A stretch of 26,782 nt of DNA from JBHIDJ01 sp046760105 (GTDB taxonomy: Bacteria > Pseudomonadota > Gammaproteobacteria > Acidiferrobacterales > SPGG2). The DNA is taken from positions 1-26,782 of the forward strand of contig JBHIDJ010000032.1 in NCBI GenBank assembly GCA_046760105.1. The letters run 5' to 3'. This document shows positions 1-7,559 of this stretch, piece after piece (position 1 is the first letter of the stretch; the number at the start of each line of letters is the position of its first letter). The notes under the pieces were generated by a model, which saw only the letters and a list, made by a program, of their open reading frames with translations, was not told the origin of the DNA and did not search any database. A program made the position numbers and the translations under genes.

Positions 1-501
1 CTGACGACCACTAATGGTGAGGGTTCTGGCTACGTTATCCCTGGGACGGGCATCATGTTGAATAACATGCTGGGAGAAGAAGACATCAACCCATGCGGCT
101 TTCATCGGGGAACTCCGGGTCGCCGACTCTCGTCCATGGTATCGCCGACGTTGATCCTTGGTGCTGACGGTCTCAGGCTCGCCATGGGGTCAGGCGGATC
201 AAACCGCATACGCACCGCGATGTTGCAGGTGCTGCTAAATCTCATCGATTTTCGTATGCCAACGAAAAAAGCAGTCGAGAGTCCGCGCATACACTTTGAG
301 AATGGGCTGCTTAGCATCGAGCCTGGCTTCAGACCTGCCGAGTTGGACCGGCTCGAAAAGGAATTCCCCCAGAGAAAGCTCTGGGAAGAGCGAAACCTGT
401 TCTTCGGCGGTGTCCATGTCGCCGGCTACCACGCCCAAGACAAGCGCTTCGATGGAGCGGGCGATCCGCGCCGCGGCGGCGTGTACGTCGTGGCCAAATA
501 G
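1..501 (+). CDS. Gamma-glutamyltransferase, C-terminal part (5' end outside window)
   Basis: Open from the first base in frame 1 and ending in TAG, so only the last 166 codons are present. The C-terminal part of the gamma-glutamyltranspeptidase small subunit is recognisable: an NGEGSGY segment, then PGTGIMLNNMLGEED, then the RLSSMVSPTL motif that binds the donor glutamyl group, then GSGGSNRI corresponding to the oxyanion-hole glycines (GSPGGSRI in well-studied members), and a GAGDPRRGG near the end. The family cleaves gamma-glutamyl bonds in glutathione and related compounds, normally in the periplasm after autoprocessing. The nucleophilic Thr and the large subunit lie upstream of the window, so activity and export cannot be judged. 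A hydrolase gene on the same strand starts 77 nt downstream and could be co-transcribed. Confidence 0.93.
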   Translation: MTTTNGEGSGYVIPGTGIMLNNMLGEEDINPCGFHRGTPGRRLSSMVSPTLILGADGLRLAMGSGGSNRIRTAMLQVLLNLIDFRMPTKKAVESPRIHFENGLLSIEPGFRPAELDRLEKEFPQRKLWEERNLFFGGVHVAGYHAQDKRFDGAGDPRRGGVYVVAK

Positions 502-578
502 GCGATCAGCCAACACTCAAAGATGGTCGCCCAAACCATAAAAGCGATCGCCGCCGCCGACACACTGGAGTTGTGCAC

Positions 579-1718
579 GTGAAACGGACCTTCACCAAGA
601 AATGGCCAATCATCCTACTGATGGTGGTAGCAGCGACTCTGTTGGTGCTGTCACTCACGGGAATACCCCAGCGCGCCTACGAGGCGCTCGCGCTGCTGCG
701 CGACCTGTCCGCACTGAGCCCGTCAGCCTCCGGCGGCAAGATGCCGGTGATGATGCGCGCACCCATGGCTTACGAGATAGCGGGTCGCCATTACCGCGCG
801 GATGTGTACCGACCGGTGAAACCCCCGCGCGCAGGAATCGTGTTGCTCCACGGTGCCGCGCCTTTAGGCAAGGATGATCCCCAGTTAGTCGAGTTCGCCG
901 CCATCCTCGCCGGCGCGCGCTTTGTCGTGCTCGTACCTGATCTTGTTGATTTGCGCAAGCTTAGGCTGCGCGCTGGCGCCTCGCGCGAGGTTGCAGACGC
1001 CGTCCTTTATATGCTGTCGGCATCGAACCTCGTGCCGGAAGAGCGGGTCGGCATCGCTGCCCTTAGCGTCGCCGCGGGACCTGCGGTCATTGCCGCGTCA
1101 CACTCTGAGATCCGTGACCGCGTGCAATTTATTCTCGCGATCGGCGGTTACTACGATATGTTGGCGACCCTCACATTCGCCACGACCGGTTACTTCCAGG
1201 AAGATGGTCAACAGCACTACAACGAACCCAATGACTATGCAAAGTGGGTATTGGTGCTTAGCAATATCGACAAGCTCCACAACGCATCTGACCGCCAACT
1301 TCTGGCCGACATAGCCCGCCGCAAACTCGCAAACAAACAAGCGCGCATCAATGCCATCGTCGGACGCCTGAGCCCCGAAGGTCGCGTACTTTATCGGTTT
1401 ATCACCAATGACGACCCGCAGCAAACTGCGACACTGTTTGCACAGCTTCCGGCAGAAGTTAAGGCGGAGATACAAGCGCTCAGTTTAAACAACAGAGATC
1501 TGTCGGAGATTCGAGCACGGGCAATTCTCGTGCATGGATTGGACGATCGTATTATCCCTTATACCGAAAGCGTCGCGCTTGCTCGTGCCCTTTCACCGGA
1601 TCGAACCAGGCTGTTTCTCGTCAGTGGCCTTCTACATGTCGATCTCAAGCCCACGCTAGCCGATTACTGGCGCCTGTGGCGCGCCGTATACGCCGTGATC
1701 TCGGAGCGAGACCGGTAG
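579..1718 (+). CDS. Membrane-anchored alpha/beta-hydrolase-like protein
   Basis: I chose the GTG at 579 over the one at 573 because GGAG at 567-570 is then about 8 nt upstream. The protein has about 379 residues. It begins with basic residues and a hydrophobic stretch (roughly residues 8-27), probably a signal anchor. The alpha/beta-hydrolase fold is suggested by a beta-strand/oxyanion segment GIVLLHGAAPLGKDD, a PDLVDLR segment, a putative nucleophile elbow AALSVAAGP, an acid loop ILVHGLDDRIIP and a late His in GLLHVDLKP. The elbow reads A-x-S-x-A instead of G-x-S-x-G, so the catalytic Ser is tentative. Substrate is unknown; the anchor predicts action at the membrane or in the periplasm. It may follow the gamma-glutamyltransferase in one transcript. 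The fold is fairly certain, the function is not. Confidence 0.8.
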   Translation: MKRTFTKKWPIILLMVVAATLLVLSLTGIPQRAYEALALLRDLSALSPSASGGKMPVMMRAPMAYEIAGRHYRADVYRPVKPPRAGIVLLHGAAPLGKDDPQLVEFAAILAGARFVVLVPDLVDLRKLRLRAGASREVADAVLYMLSASNLVPEERVGIAALSVAAGPAVIAASHSEIRDRVQFILAIGGYYDMLATLTFATTGYFQEDGQQHYNEPNDYAKWVLVLSNIDKLHNASDRQLLADIARRKLANKQARINAIVGRLSPEGRVLYRFITNDDPQQTATLFAQLPAEVKAEIQALSLNNRDLSEIRARAILVHGLDDRIIPYTESVALARALSPDRTRLFLVSGLLHVDLKPTLADYWRLWRAVYAVISERDR

Positions 1719-1754
1719 CGCGCGGTTGCGCAAATCAGAATAGGTTTAAGCAGT

Positions 1755-1773
1755 CTGACACAGGATGTGTCAG
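1755..1773. terminator. Perfect 8-bp hairpin between convergent genes
   Basis: CTGACACA and TGTGTCAG form a perfect stem around a GGA loop, 36 nt after the hydrolase stop and 10 nt before the end of the opposing gene. There is no T-tract on either side, so it is not a canonical intrinsic terminator. The position between two convergent genes makes a transcript-end or RNA-stability role the best guess. Confidence 0.4.
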
Positions 1774-1783
1774 TGCGACGCCG

Positions 1784-2275
1784 TCACTGGGCATGCAGCC
1801 AGGCGCGGAATGGCTTGAGAATAAACGTCTGGTAGTGGTTGGCAGCTTCCGGATCCTCGTCCAGATCACGCCGGCACTGAATGTCGCACAGCTTGAATAT
1901 GTATTGCTTGGCGTGAACCTCATCGATCTCTCTGCTCACGGCGGCGAAGTTCATCTCTTCCAGATAGCGCCAGAAGTCTGGATCCCGAGACAAGGTGAGT
2001 GCGTTGCGTGACAACGGTTCGACCTGCAACGCGTGTTCGAGTCTTTCGCGACGTATGGGAGCAACGGTGGAGCTGGCGCCACCGGCCTTCAGTAGATACA
2101 GTAGGTAACAGGCGTCTGCATCATTCGGACGGCACGCAAGAGCAGCTTTCAGCAAAGCTACACTCTCTGAGTCACACAGGCGAAACGTAACGGTGCAGCC
2201 GGCGTCTGCCGTCTCACACCAATCCGCTAGCTCGACTTTGCATTGCAGGGCACGCGCGTCTTCGCGTCGCCTCAT
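1784..2275 (-). CDS. Hypothetical protein, 163 aa, coupled to the upstream small gene
   Basis: I do not recognise this family. The ATG at 2275 overlaps the TGA of the upstream gene in an ATGA junction, which argues for real translation by coupling. The product has 163 residues, no signal peptide and no membrane segment. It has six Cys: four in the first half (in ALQC, DWCE, AGCTV and FRLCD), then ACYL and, later, KLCDIQC contributes the rest, without a tidy CxxC pair. The second half is acidic and aromatic (DPDFWRYLEEMNF, EDPEAANHYQTF). A segment of the type LKAALACRPNDADACYLLYLLKAGG resembles a tetratricopeptide-like helix pair, but there is no clear repeat. Probably a soluble cytoplasmic protein working with its 74-aa partner. 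Confidence 0.6.
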   Translation of the reverse strand: MRRREDARALQCKVELADWCETADAGCTVTFRLCDSESVALLKAALACRPNDADACYLLYLLKAGGASSTVAPIRRERLEHALQVEPLSRNALTLSRDPDFWRYLEEMNFAAVSREIDEVHAKQYIFKLCDIQCRRDLDEDPEAANHYQTFILKPFRAWLHAQ

Positions 2276-2496
2276 TGAAGTGTGCCTGCGTGCGACTCGA
2301 TCTGCGCCAAGGCCAACTGCACGACTTGTTCAAGCGTGGCCCCTTTAGGAATCATTTGTACATTGGTGAACCAGACCTGCTCCACCGTGCAGTCTTCGTC
2401 CATAAATTCATCTGCGGTTATGGGCGCACCAATGAAAACCCCACGGCTACCATTCTCGAGATCAATAATAACCATCTGCACTGCTTGCATCGTCAT
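2272..2496 (-). CDS. Hypothetical protein, 74 aa, first gene of a two-gene unit
   Basis: Unrecognised small protein. The ATG at 2496 is preceded by an excellent Shine-Dalgarno, AAGGAG at 2504-2509 on the minus strand with 7 nt spacing, which is the strongest sign that it is a gene. The product is acidic and lacks a signal peptide or membrane span. It opens with an alternating hydrophobic strand (AVQMVIIDLENGSRGVFIGAPI), continues through a DEFMDEDCTVEQVWF loop and ends in a helix (ATLEQVVQLALAQIESHAG), consistent with a small alpha+beta domain. It overlaps the next gene by 4 nt, so the two are probably translated together. No function can be assigned. Confidence 0.65.
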   Translation of the reverse strand: MTMQAVQMVIIDLENGSRGVFIGAPITADEFMDEDCTVEQVWFTNVQMIPKGATLEQVVQLALAQIESHAGTLQ

Positions 2497-2511
2497 GGTT
2501 CAACTCCTTAA

Positions 2512-2822
2512 CTGGCCTGCCGGCTACCGTCACCTGTGGTCACGCAGAAAGGCCGTGGATGTTTGTCCGCCTAGGAAACTTGCATATGTCGTGCCAGTTG
2601 CCCGGCGGTACTGCGGGGACACAGTGGTTAGCCCGTTTTGCGCACACTTTAGACAGGCCCGAGCGATCGGTGCAGCGGCACGCGGTATCCCCGTACGGCG
2701 TCAGCGCAGGTCCCCGACCATGCCCATGATTGCCGCCCATGGGCAAACCCGGGTCAACGCGTCCGATAAGCGCTTGATTGATAGGGTTATATACGGCTCG
2801 GCGGCACGCGCGCGCTTCAGCC
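2512..2822. other. Gene-poor interval between sirB1 and the small hypothetical pair
   Basis: About 310 bases. A 117-codon open frame on the minus strand (2540-2893) overlaps the sirB1 end, has no ribosome site and gives an unstructured Arg/Cys/Pro/Gly-rich product, so I do not call it. The interval must contain the promoter or read-through path for the downstream 74-aa gene, but I see no convincing -35/-10 pair or terminator. Confidence 0.4.
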
Positions 2823-3698
2823 CTAATGCAATGCGGCCGCCCGTCTCTGTAACTCGATGATGCGGTTACGAATGTGCGCTGCATCGCTTGCATCCGGCTT
2901 GAGCTCGAGATAACGCCGGAAGTCTGCGAGCGCTGCGTGTACGCATTCCAGGCGTTCGTACAGGAGCCCTCGATCGCGCACTTCGTCAGTGAGATCAGGC
3001 ATGATGAGCAGCATGCGGTCGACCGCCGCCAGCGCCTTGGGAAGCTCCTCCGTGCGCAAGTAGCTGTCCTTCAAGTTCCGTAACATGCGCACCAGGATTT
3101 CTTTCTTGCTGGCGGTGGTCAACAAGCGCTCGAGCGGTATGTCAGCGTCCTCTTCGCCGTAGGTCTGCAGCAGTCGCCGCCGCAGGTCTTCCTCGCTCAG
3201 CGATATGCCGTCGCAATATGGATCTAGCACCACCTCGCCCCGCTTGAGTGGGAGCTTCACTAGGAAGTGTCCGGGGAAGGAAATCCCTTCTAACGGCAAG
3301 CCAAGACGCCAGCCCACCTCCATATACAAGATGGAAAGCGTGATCGGAATGCCCAGACGACGGTCCAGCACCTCGTTCAGAAAGCTGTTCCGGGCATCGT
3401 AATAGTCGTTGGCGTTGCCCGAAAAACCTTGCTCTTTAAAGAGCAAGTGGTTCATTGTCGCAATAATATTCTCCGGCGGGGCATCGGGCGCCGACCGAGC
3501 ACGTACGGTTTCTGCTAGCTCATCGAGACGCCGCAGGTAGGCGACGATGTGCAGATCGGTGTACTCCTCCTGGGCGATAACAAGCGCTGCTTCCGCGAGG
3601 TCCAATGTTGCTTCTGGACCGTCGACAAGCTCTTTCAAGCGTTTCGTCGGTGAATTCTTTTTAGCCACGCCCAGATCCCGCCGAAGCAATTGCAGCAC
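2823..3698 (-). CDS. sirB1: SirB1 family protein (transglutaminase-like core plus TPR)
   Basis: Length of 291 residues and domain order match the SirB1/UPF0162 family. A transglutaminase-like core (about residues 80-180) is marked by MNHLLFKEQGFSGNANDYYD, then NEVLDRRLGIPITLSILYMEVGWRLGLP and GISFPGHFLVKLP. A TPR-like region follows (about 205-285: LPKALAAVDRMLLIMPD, ALADFRRYLELKPDASDA). The family is widespread in proteobacteria, soluble and of poorly defined biochemical role; members lack a full transglutaminase catalytic triad. The start is uncertain: GTG at 3698 gives the full length but has no visible Shine-Dalgarno, and another GTG at 3668 would remove ten residues. In many gammaproteobacteria the gene sits near prfA/prmC/kdsA; that context is absent here. 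Confidence 0.88.
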   Translation of the reverse strand: MLQLLRRDLGVAKKNSPTKRLKELVDGPEATLDLAEAALVIAQEEYTDLHIVAYLRRLDELAETVRARSAPDAPPENIIATMNHLLFKEQGFSGNANDYYDARNSFLNEVLDRRLGIPITLSILYMEVGWRLGLPLEGISFPGHFLVKLPLKRGEVVLDPYCDGISLSEEDLRRRLLQTYGEEDADIPLERLLTTASKKEILVRMLRNLKDSYLRTEELPKALAAVDRMLLIMPDLTDEVRDRGLLYERLECVHAALADFRRYLELKPDASDAAHIRNRIIELQRRAAALH

Positions 3699-3816
3699 GA
3701 ATATAGAAATAATCTAGCACAGTTGGATGTAGCTTATGATTCCATCAGTGGATTCGCGCCGACGTTTATTTGTTCGAGCTAGCGCCCGCGGTGCGATCGG
3801 CCTGCTAGCAATACGC

Positions 3817-5286
3817 TCAGCCTCGATCCACTGGTAATCCTTGGGTATACGCCTCAAAGTACTCCTTTATAGCGATCATCGCCCGGCAGTCATCCTCGTT
3901 GTAACTGATAATACGTTGGAGGATGTCTTGCTGAGAAGGATCCTTCAGATATTCGTTGTACCAGGCGATTGAATTGGCGCCGCTCGGATCAGGATCACGC
4001 CACTTAAAGCCGACGAGGCGTGCGATCTGTTTGATACCATAGGAATAGGTCGGCCAGTCCGAATACTTCACTACCAGATCAGTGTAGAGATCATACTCGC
4101 GCTCGACGTAGCGGTTGAAGATCGACTCCTCGAGTGCATAGCGCTTCATTAGGTGCTTGAGCATCGTCCGCTCTTTTGACGAATAAACGTAGAACACGGC
4201 ATCGCCTAACTCTGCCATGAAGCTCCAGAAATCCCGTGCCGCCTTTTCTTCCTCCTCCGGTGTGCGCGCAAGAAAGTATCGAAATTTGTCAGGGCCGGAC
4301 TGTTCGCGCAGGATAAAACCGAAGAGATAGGTCAGGCTGCGCGTCGGATCATCCTCGATGTCGAAAAAGATCTCCAATCGCGTCTTCGGAAACACGTAAC
4401 CCGGACGAATAGCCGGTTTGCCTTGCAGCCTCACGCGCGCCCTTTCTTTCATTCGGATTAGACTGTCCTTACCTACCCTCGCTATCTTTCTTGGCCCCTT
4501 GAGATAGTCATCGACCTTCATCGCGGCGATATCGTAGATGTTCTTCAGGCCGACTCGTTTTAGATCGAACTTCACCTTGCCAATGAAGTACAGTCCACTG
4601 GGGTCGTGTGTGCCCTCCACCCAGCGACGACACCTCGCATACCAATGGCATTGGTGACACACGCTACCTAGGACCGGTTCGGATGTTTCGCGCCCGGCAA
4701 CCAGTTGCTCGACCTCGCTTAGTGCGGCCTGAAAGGACTCCGCGAACTCGCCCGGATCGAATTCTTCGATCTGCTTGTCAGCGTTGATGATGCGCGCCGT
4801 TGGCGGTACATAACCTTGAACGCGTTTCAGGATCTCGCGGTAAAATAGGATCTGGAAGGCGTAGTGCTCTTTAAACCGCGTTTTCGCGCCGCCGCGTTCT
4901 TCCCAGCCCTTGCCCGCTTTGATGTCCATCGGCTCGTAGTAGTAGTCACCAAACCGTGAAGGTGTGTCGGTGCGCTTCACCAGTAGATCGGGCCGACCGA
5001 CCCAATCGCCCGTTTTGATAGCCCCCTGGTAGATCAGATCCGTGCCGTCTCGCATGAGCTCGGCCGTGTGCAGACACGCGTCGTCGACGGATAACAATTG
5101 CAAGTTTGCATACGGCGTATCCCCCAGCGCGGCCATATACTCGCGCTCCGTCTGCAGCCCCATTTCCCAGAGCAATCGAATGAACGCGCTCGCGTCCCCG
5201 CGCTCGGTCACATTACCATGAGCATCCAGGTAGACGCGGTGGGCACATTTCGTATAGTTATACAGGTCCTGCGCGGTTACCGTCAT
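3817..5286 (-). CDS. TM0106-family RecB/Cas4-like nuclease with RNase H-like domain
   Basis: 489 residues with the two-part layout of the TM0106 family. The N-terminal RecB-type PD-(D/E)xK nuclease shows D100 in VGRPDLLVK, D121 and K123 in EPMDIKAGKG, and Q145 in HYAFQILFYRE. Four cysteines, C14 in YTKCAHR and C210/C213/C219 in SVCHQCHWYARC, have the one-plus-three spacing of the [4Fe-4S] clusters in Cas4 and AddB. The C-terminal part (from about 300) is an RNase H-like exonuclease domain starting at LEIFFDIEDDP (D309, E311) and ending with SYNEDDCRAM (D465, D466). All key residues appear present, so the protein should be an active DNA/RNA processing enzyme, but no physiological role is established. 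It stands alone: no CRISPR array or cas gene is in the window. An ATG start at 5286 gives MTVTAQDLYNYTKCAHR, typical for the family. Confidence 0.88.
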   Translation of the reverse strand: MTVTAQDLYNYTKCAHRVYLDAHGNVTERGDASAFIRLLWEMGLQTEREYMAALGDTPYANLQLLSVDDACLHTAELMRDGTDLIYQGAIKTGDWVGRPDLLVKRTDTPSRFGDYYYEPMDIKAGKGWEERGGAKTRFKEHYAFQILFYREILKRVQGYVPPTARIINADKQIEEFDPGEFAESFQAALSEVEQLVAGRETSEPVLGSVCHQCHWYARCRRWVEGTHDPSGLYFIGKVKFDLKRVGLKNIYDIAAMKVDDYLKGPRKIARVGKDSLIRMKERARVRLQGKPAIRPGYVFPKTRLEIFFDIEDDPTRSLTYLFGFILREQSGPDKFRYFLARTPEEEEKAARDFWSFMAELGDAVFYVYSSKERTMLKHLMKRYALEESIFNRYVEREYDLYTDLVVKYSDWPTYSYGIKQIARLVGFKWRDPDPSGANSIAWYNEYLKDPSQQDILQRIISYNEDDCRAMIAIKEYFEAYTQGLPVDRG

Positions 5287-5654
5287 AGAAACTCTCTCGT
5301 CATAGCGCGAAAAACCGGAACCGCGCGATCAACATAAACGTTCCTGAAACGATTCACATTGCACAGCCCATGCATCGATGATTGACGCCGGCGCGCTGCC
5401 GGGTGGAACACGTGAACGGGCGATCCCATATGCGACTGTACCCCGACGAGATTAAGAAACCGTTGCGTCGCGTCGACTAGCGCAAGTTGAGGCTAGAACC
5501 CGGCGACGGACGCGTGACCAAGCCCTCGCTGCTGGCCCGAAACGCGCTCGATCCTTCCGTTCCGGTCGGTACACCTGGCGCATTTGGGTTGGCGTACTCC
5601 GTGTTTTTGTGCGACAGCCACAGTGGGCTCACTTGACCGCACCAGTACTGAAGG
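5287..5654. other. Intergenic interval, no gene supported
   Basis: About 370 bases. Short frames on both strands (for example a 25-codon frame on + and a minus frame 5477-5731 running into the methyltransferase gene) lack ribosome sites and recognisable products. It should hold the promoter of the TM0106-family gene and the 3' end of the serB/serA transcript, but neither a clear promoter nor an intrinsic terminator could be seen. Confidence 0.4.
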
Positions 5655-6269
5655 TCACTGCCGCTCTCGGTCCGCCAGCCGACGCAGCACATAACCCTTT
5701 TCAACAAAACCGACAGAATGGGGAACCTCAAGTGCCGGCCCGCGTCGCCACTGCCAGCGCTCGGGGGGAAACAAGCGCTTCATCGCGGACAGCTCGCAAT
5801 GAAAAGGCGGCCCACCAGGACGCCCCGTCTGCATGAAAAGGGCGAACAGATCGCCGCCCGGCCGTAACCAGCGATGGAGTCGATCCACGTACTCCGGCCA
5901 TTGCGCGGGCGGCAAAGCACACAGGCTGGTCTGTTCATAGATAACGTCATAGCGGCACGTCGGCTGCCATGCGAATACATCTGTCTGCACGACTTCGGCG
6001 TGAAGCCCTTCTGCTTTAAGTTGCTTTGTAAGAAACGCAATGGCAGTAGGTGCGATGTCGAGCGCGGTCACTTCGTAGCCGAGACGCGCGAGTTGCATCA
6101 CTTCGTGCCCACGCCCGCAGCCAGGTACCAGTACGCGGCCACGTGTCAGGATCCCGGTGTCGAGCCAATGATGTAGCGCGGGACTCGTACCTTCACGATC
6201 CCAAGGTGCGTGCCCGTCCCGATACCGTGTTTCCCACCACGCTTGATCAAGCTCTTGGTCGCTGGTCAT
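5655..6269 (-). CDS. TPMT/TehB-like SAM-dependent methyltransferase
   Basis: About 204 residues from ATG 6269 (MTSDQELDQAWWETRY); a longer frame to 6311 adds 14 residues but the shorter start matches the family. The class I methyltransferase landmarks are an N-terminal WWETRYRDGHAPWD, characteristic of the thiopurine methyltransferase family, then SAM motif I VLVPGCGRGHEV, motif II acid in VTALDIAPTAI, motif III DVFAW and the YDVIYEQTSLCALPP stretch, followed by LRPGGDLFALFM. The family methylates S, Se, Te or halide-type acceptors; the natural substrate here is unknown. It lies 72 nt after the phosphatase-superfamily gene and may be the last gene of the serB-serA transcript. Confidence 0.88.
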   Translation of the reverse strand: MTSDQELDQAWWETRYRDGHAPWDREGTSPALHHWLDTGILTRGRVLVPGCGRGHEVMQLARLGYEVTALDIAPTAIAFLTKQLKAEGLHAEVVQTDVFAWQPTCRYDVIYEQTSLCALPPAQWPEYVDRLHRWLRPGGDLFALFMQTGRPGGPPFHCELSAMKRLFPPERWQWRRGPALEVPHSVGFVEKGYVLRRLADRERQ

Positions 6270-6341
6270 GCTACTGATTGGTGCCCCTGGAAAGACCCTG
6301 AAACGGCACATTCACGTCGGCATTTAGTCATATCCGCACAA

Positions 6342-7514
6342 CTAGGTCTCGACAACAACGAGTGGTACATACATTTCTTCTTCGCTTACGCCACCGTGCA
6401 CACCGACATGTACGTAACGGCGCTCGCCAAGCACCCAATCCTTGATCACGTAGCGGTCTTTCATGATCAACGCATAGTGACCGATCCGATCCAACAAACG
6501 TTGATTCGGCTCACCGACACCAAAGAAACCCTCATCGAAAAGCTCTTGACTGGTTACCGCCATTGCATACTCGCCGAGCTCATCGCGAACATAGCTTTCG
6601 AATTGCTGCTGTTTATGTGGGTGGACGTAACAGAAGGCAACACGCGGCTCGCCACAGAGCGGTAACACCAGCGCATCAGTGAGCTCTGGATGATCTTCCA
6701 AACGAATGAGCTTGTCTGGCGCCGAATCGATAAGCCCGTGGTCACCCGTTATGACCACTGTGGTTCCGCTACCCTCGATGGCCTTCAGAAAACTTGTAAC
6801 CTGTGCGTCCAGTTGTTCGAAATGCGCCGCCACCTCTGTACTGCCGATCCCGTGCGTGTGTGCGATATTATCGAGCTCAGGCGAATAAGCGTAGATGTAT
6901 TTTCGCTCGTCGCTGGTTCGCAGTATTTCCTCGATGCACTGAAAGCACTGTGTTAACGAGCCGTAGGCCCGCCGTTCGGCGGGGCCGCTGTGGGCGACGG
7001 TGTACTCGGAATCGCAGATGTGCTGAGGAAGTACGATGTAACAACGCGCAACGAGCTGCTCGAACACAGACGACCGATCGAATAAGCGACTAGCCGCGAC
7101 CCCCCATGTGTTCAACGACGCTCCGCCCGCCCTGGCTCTGAAGGGTAACGGGGCAACGACGGCGCCGAGCTCTTTGAAATACATGAACCAACCTGTGATC
7201 CCATGCTGTTGCGGAGCCGTACCTGTGAAAAAGGTTGTGACGGCAGACGCCGTGGTCGAGGGGAATACGGATGTGATGCGCGCCACAACGTGTTGTCGTA
7301 ATGTGCTCGCAGCTTGCTGCCGCAAATAATGATAACCGAGACCGTCTATAACAATGAAAACGATGTCCCCGGCGGCCCCTAAGTGGTCTGGTTCAAGTTG
7401 GGGTAATGGCGCGTACACCGGACACTCCACACCTAAAGCGGCCTGGATGGAGCTCATTAGATTGACGATGCTTCCGTCCTTATAGGCAGGTAGATGCACG
7501 AATCGCTGCGCCAT
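6342..7514 (-). CDS. Alkaline phosphatase superfamily hydrolase (nucleotide pyrophosphatase/phosphodiesterase type)
   Basis: 390 residues with an almost complete two-metal site of the NPP/alkaline phosphatase superfamily: D57 in FIVIDGLGYHYL, a nucleophile Thr in SVFPSTTASAVTTFFTG (T87 or T88), D215 and H219 in SPELDNIAHTHG, D258/H259 in ITGDHGLID, and H373 in VGVHGGVSEEEMYVPL. There is no signal peptide, so it is probably cytoplasmic, unlike most alkaline phosphatases. The reaction would be hydrolysis of a phosphate mono- or diester; substrate not deducible. It begins 45 nt after serA with no terminator between them, so co-transcription with serine biosynthesis genes is likely. The start ATG 7514 has only a weak purine tract upstream. 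Confidence 0.88.
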   Translation of the reverse strand: MAQRFVHLPAYKDGSIVNLMSSIQAALGVECPVYAPLPQLEPDHLGAAGDIVFIVIDGLGYHYLRQQAASTLRQHVVARITSVFPSTTASAVTTFFTGTAPQQHGITGWFMYFKELGAVVAPLPFRARAGGASLNTWGVAASRLFDRSSVFEQLVARCYIVLPQHICDSEYTVAHSGPAERRAYGSLTQCFQCIEEILRTSDERKYIYAYSPELDNIAHTHGIGSTEVAAHFEQLDAQVTSFLKAIEGSGTTVVITGDHGLIDSAPDKLIRLEDHPELTDALVLPLCGEPRVAFCYVHPHKQQQFESYVRDELGEYAMAVTSQELFDEGFFGVGEPNQRLLDRIGHYALIMKDRYVIKDWVLGERRYVHVGVHGGVSEEEMYVPLVVVET

Positions 7515-7559
7515 TACTTTAAGTTGGACGGTATTCTGTAGCCTTGCCCTTGATCGTAG

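Noticed and set aside
1784..2496. Toxin-antitoxin pair
   Set aside because: Overlap and small size fit, but neither protein shows a toxin fold, DNA-binding motif or operator palindrome upstream.
2540..2893. 117-codon minus-strand open frame
   Set aside because: No ribosome site, an Arg/Cys/Gly/Pro-rich product with no fold, and overlap with the end of sirB1 in another frame.
3817..5286. CRISPR-associated Cas4
   Set aside because: The Fe-S nuclease core is Cas4-like, but the C-terminal RNase H-like domain, length and lack of any CRISPR array or cas neighbour point to the TM0106 family.
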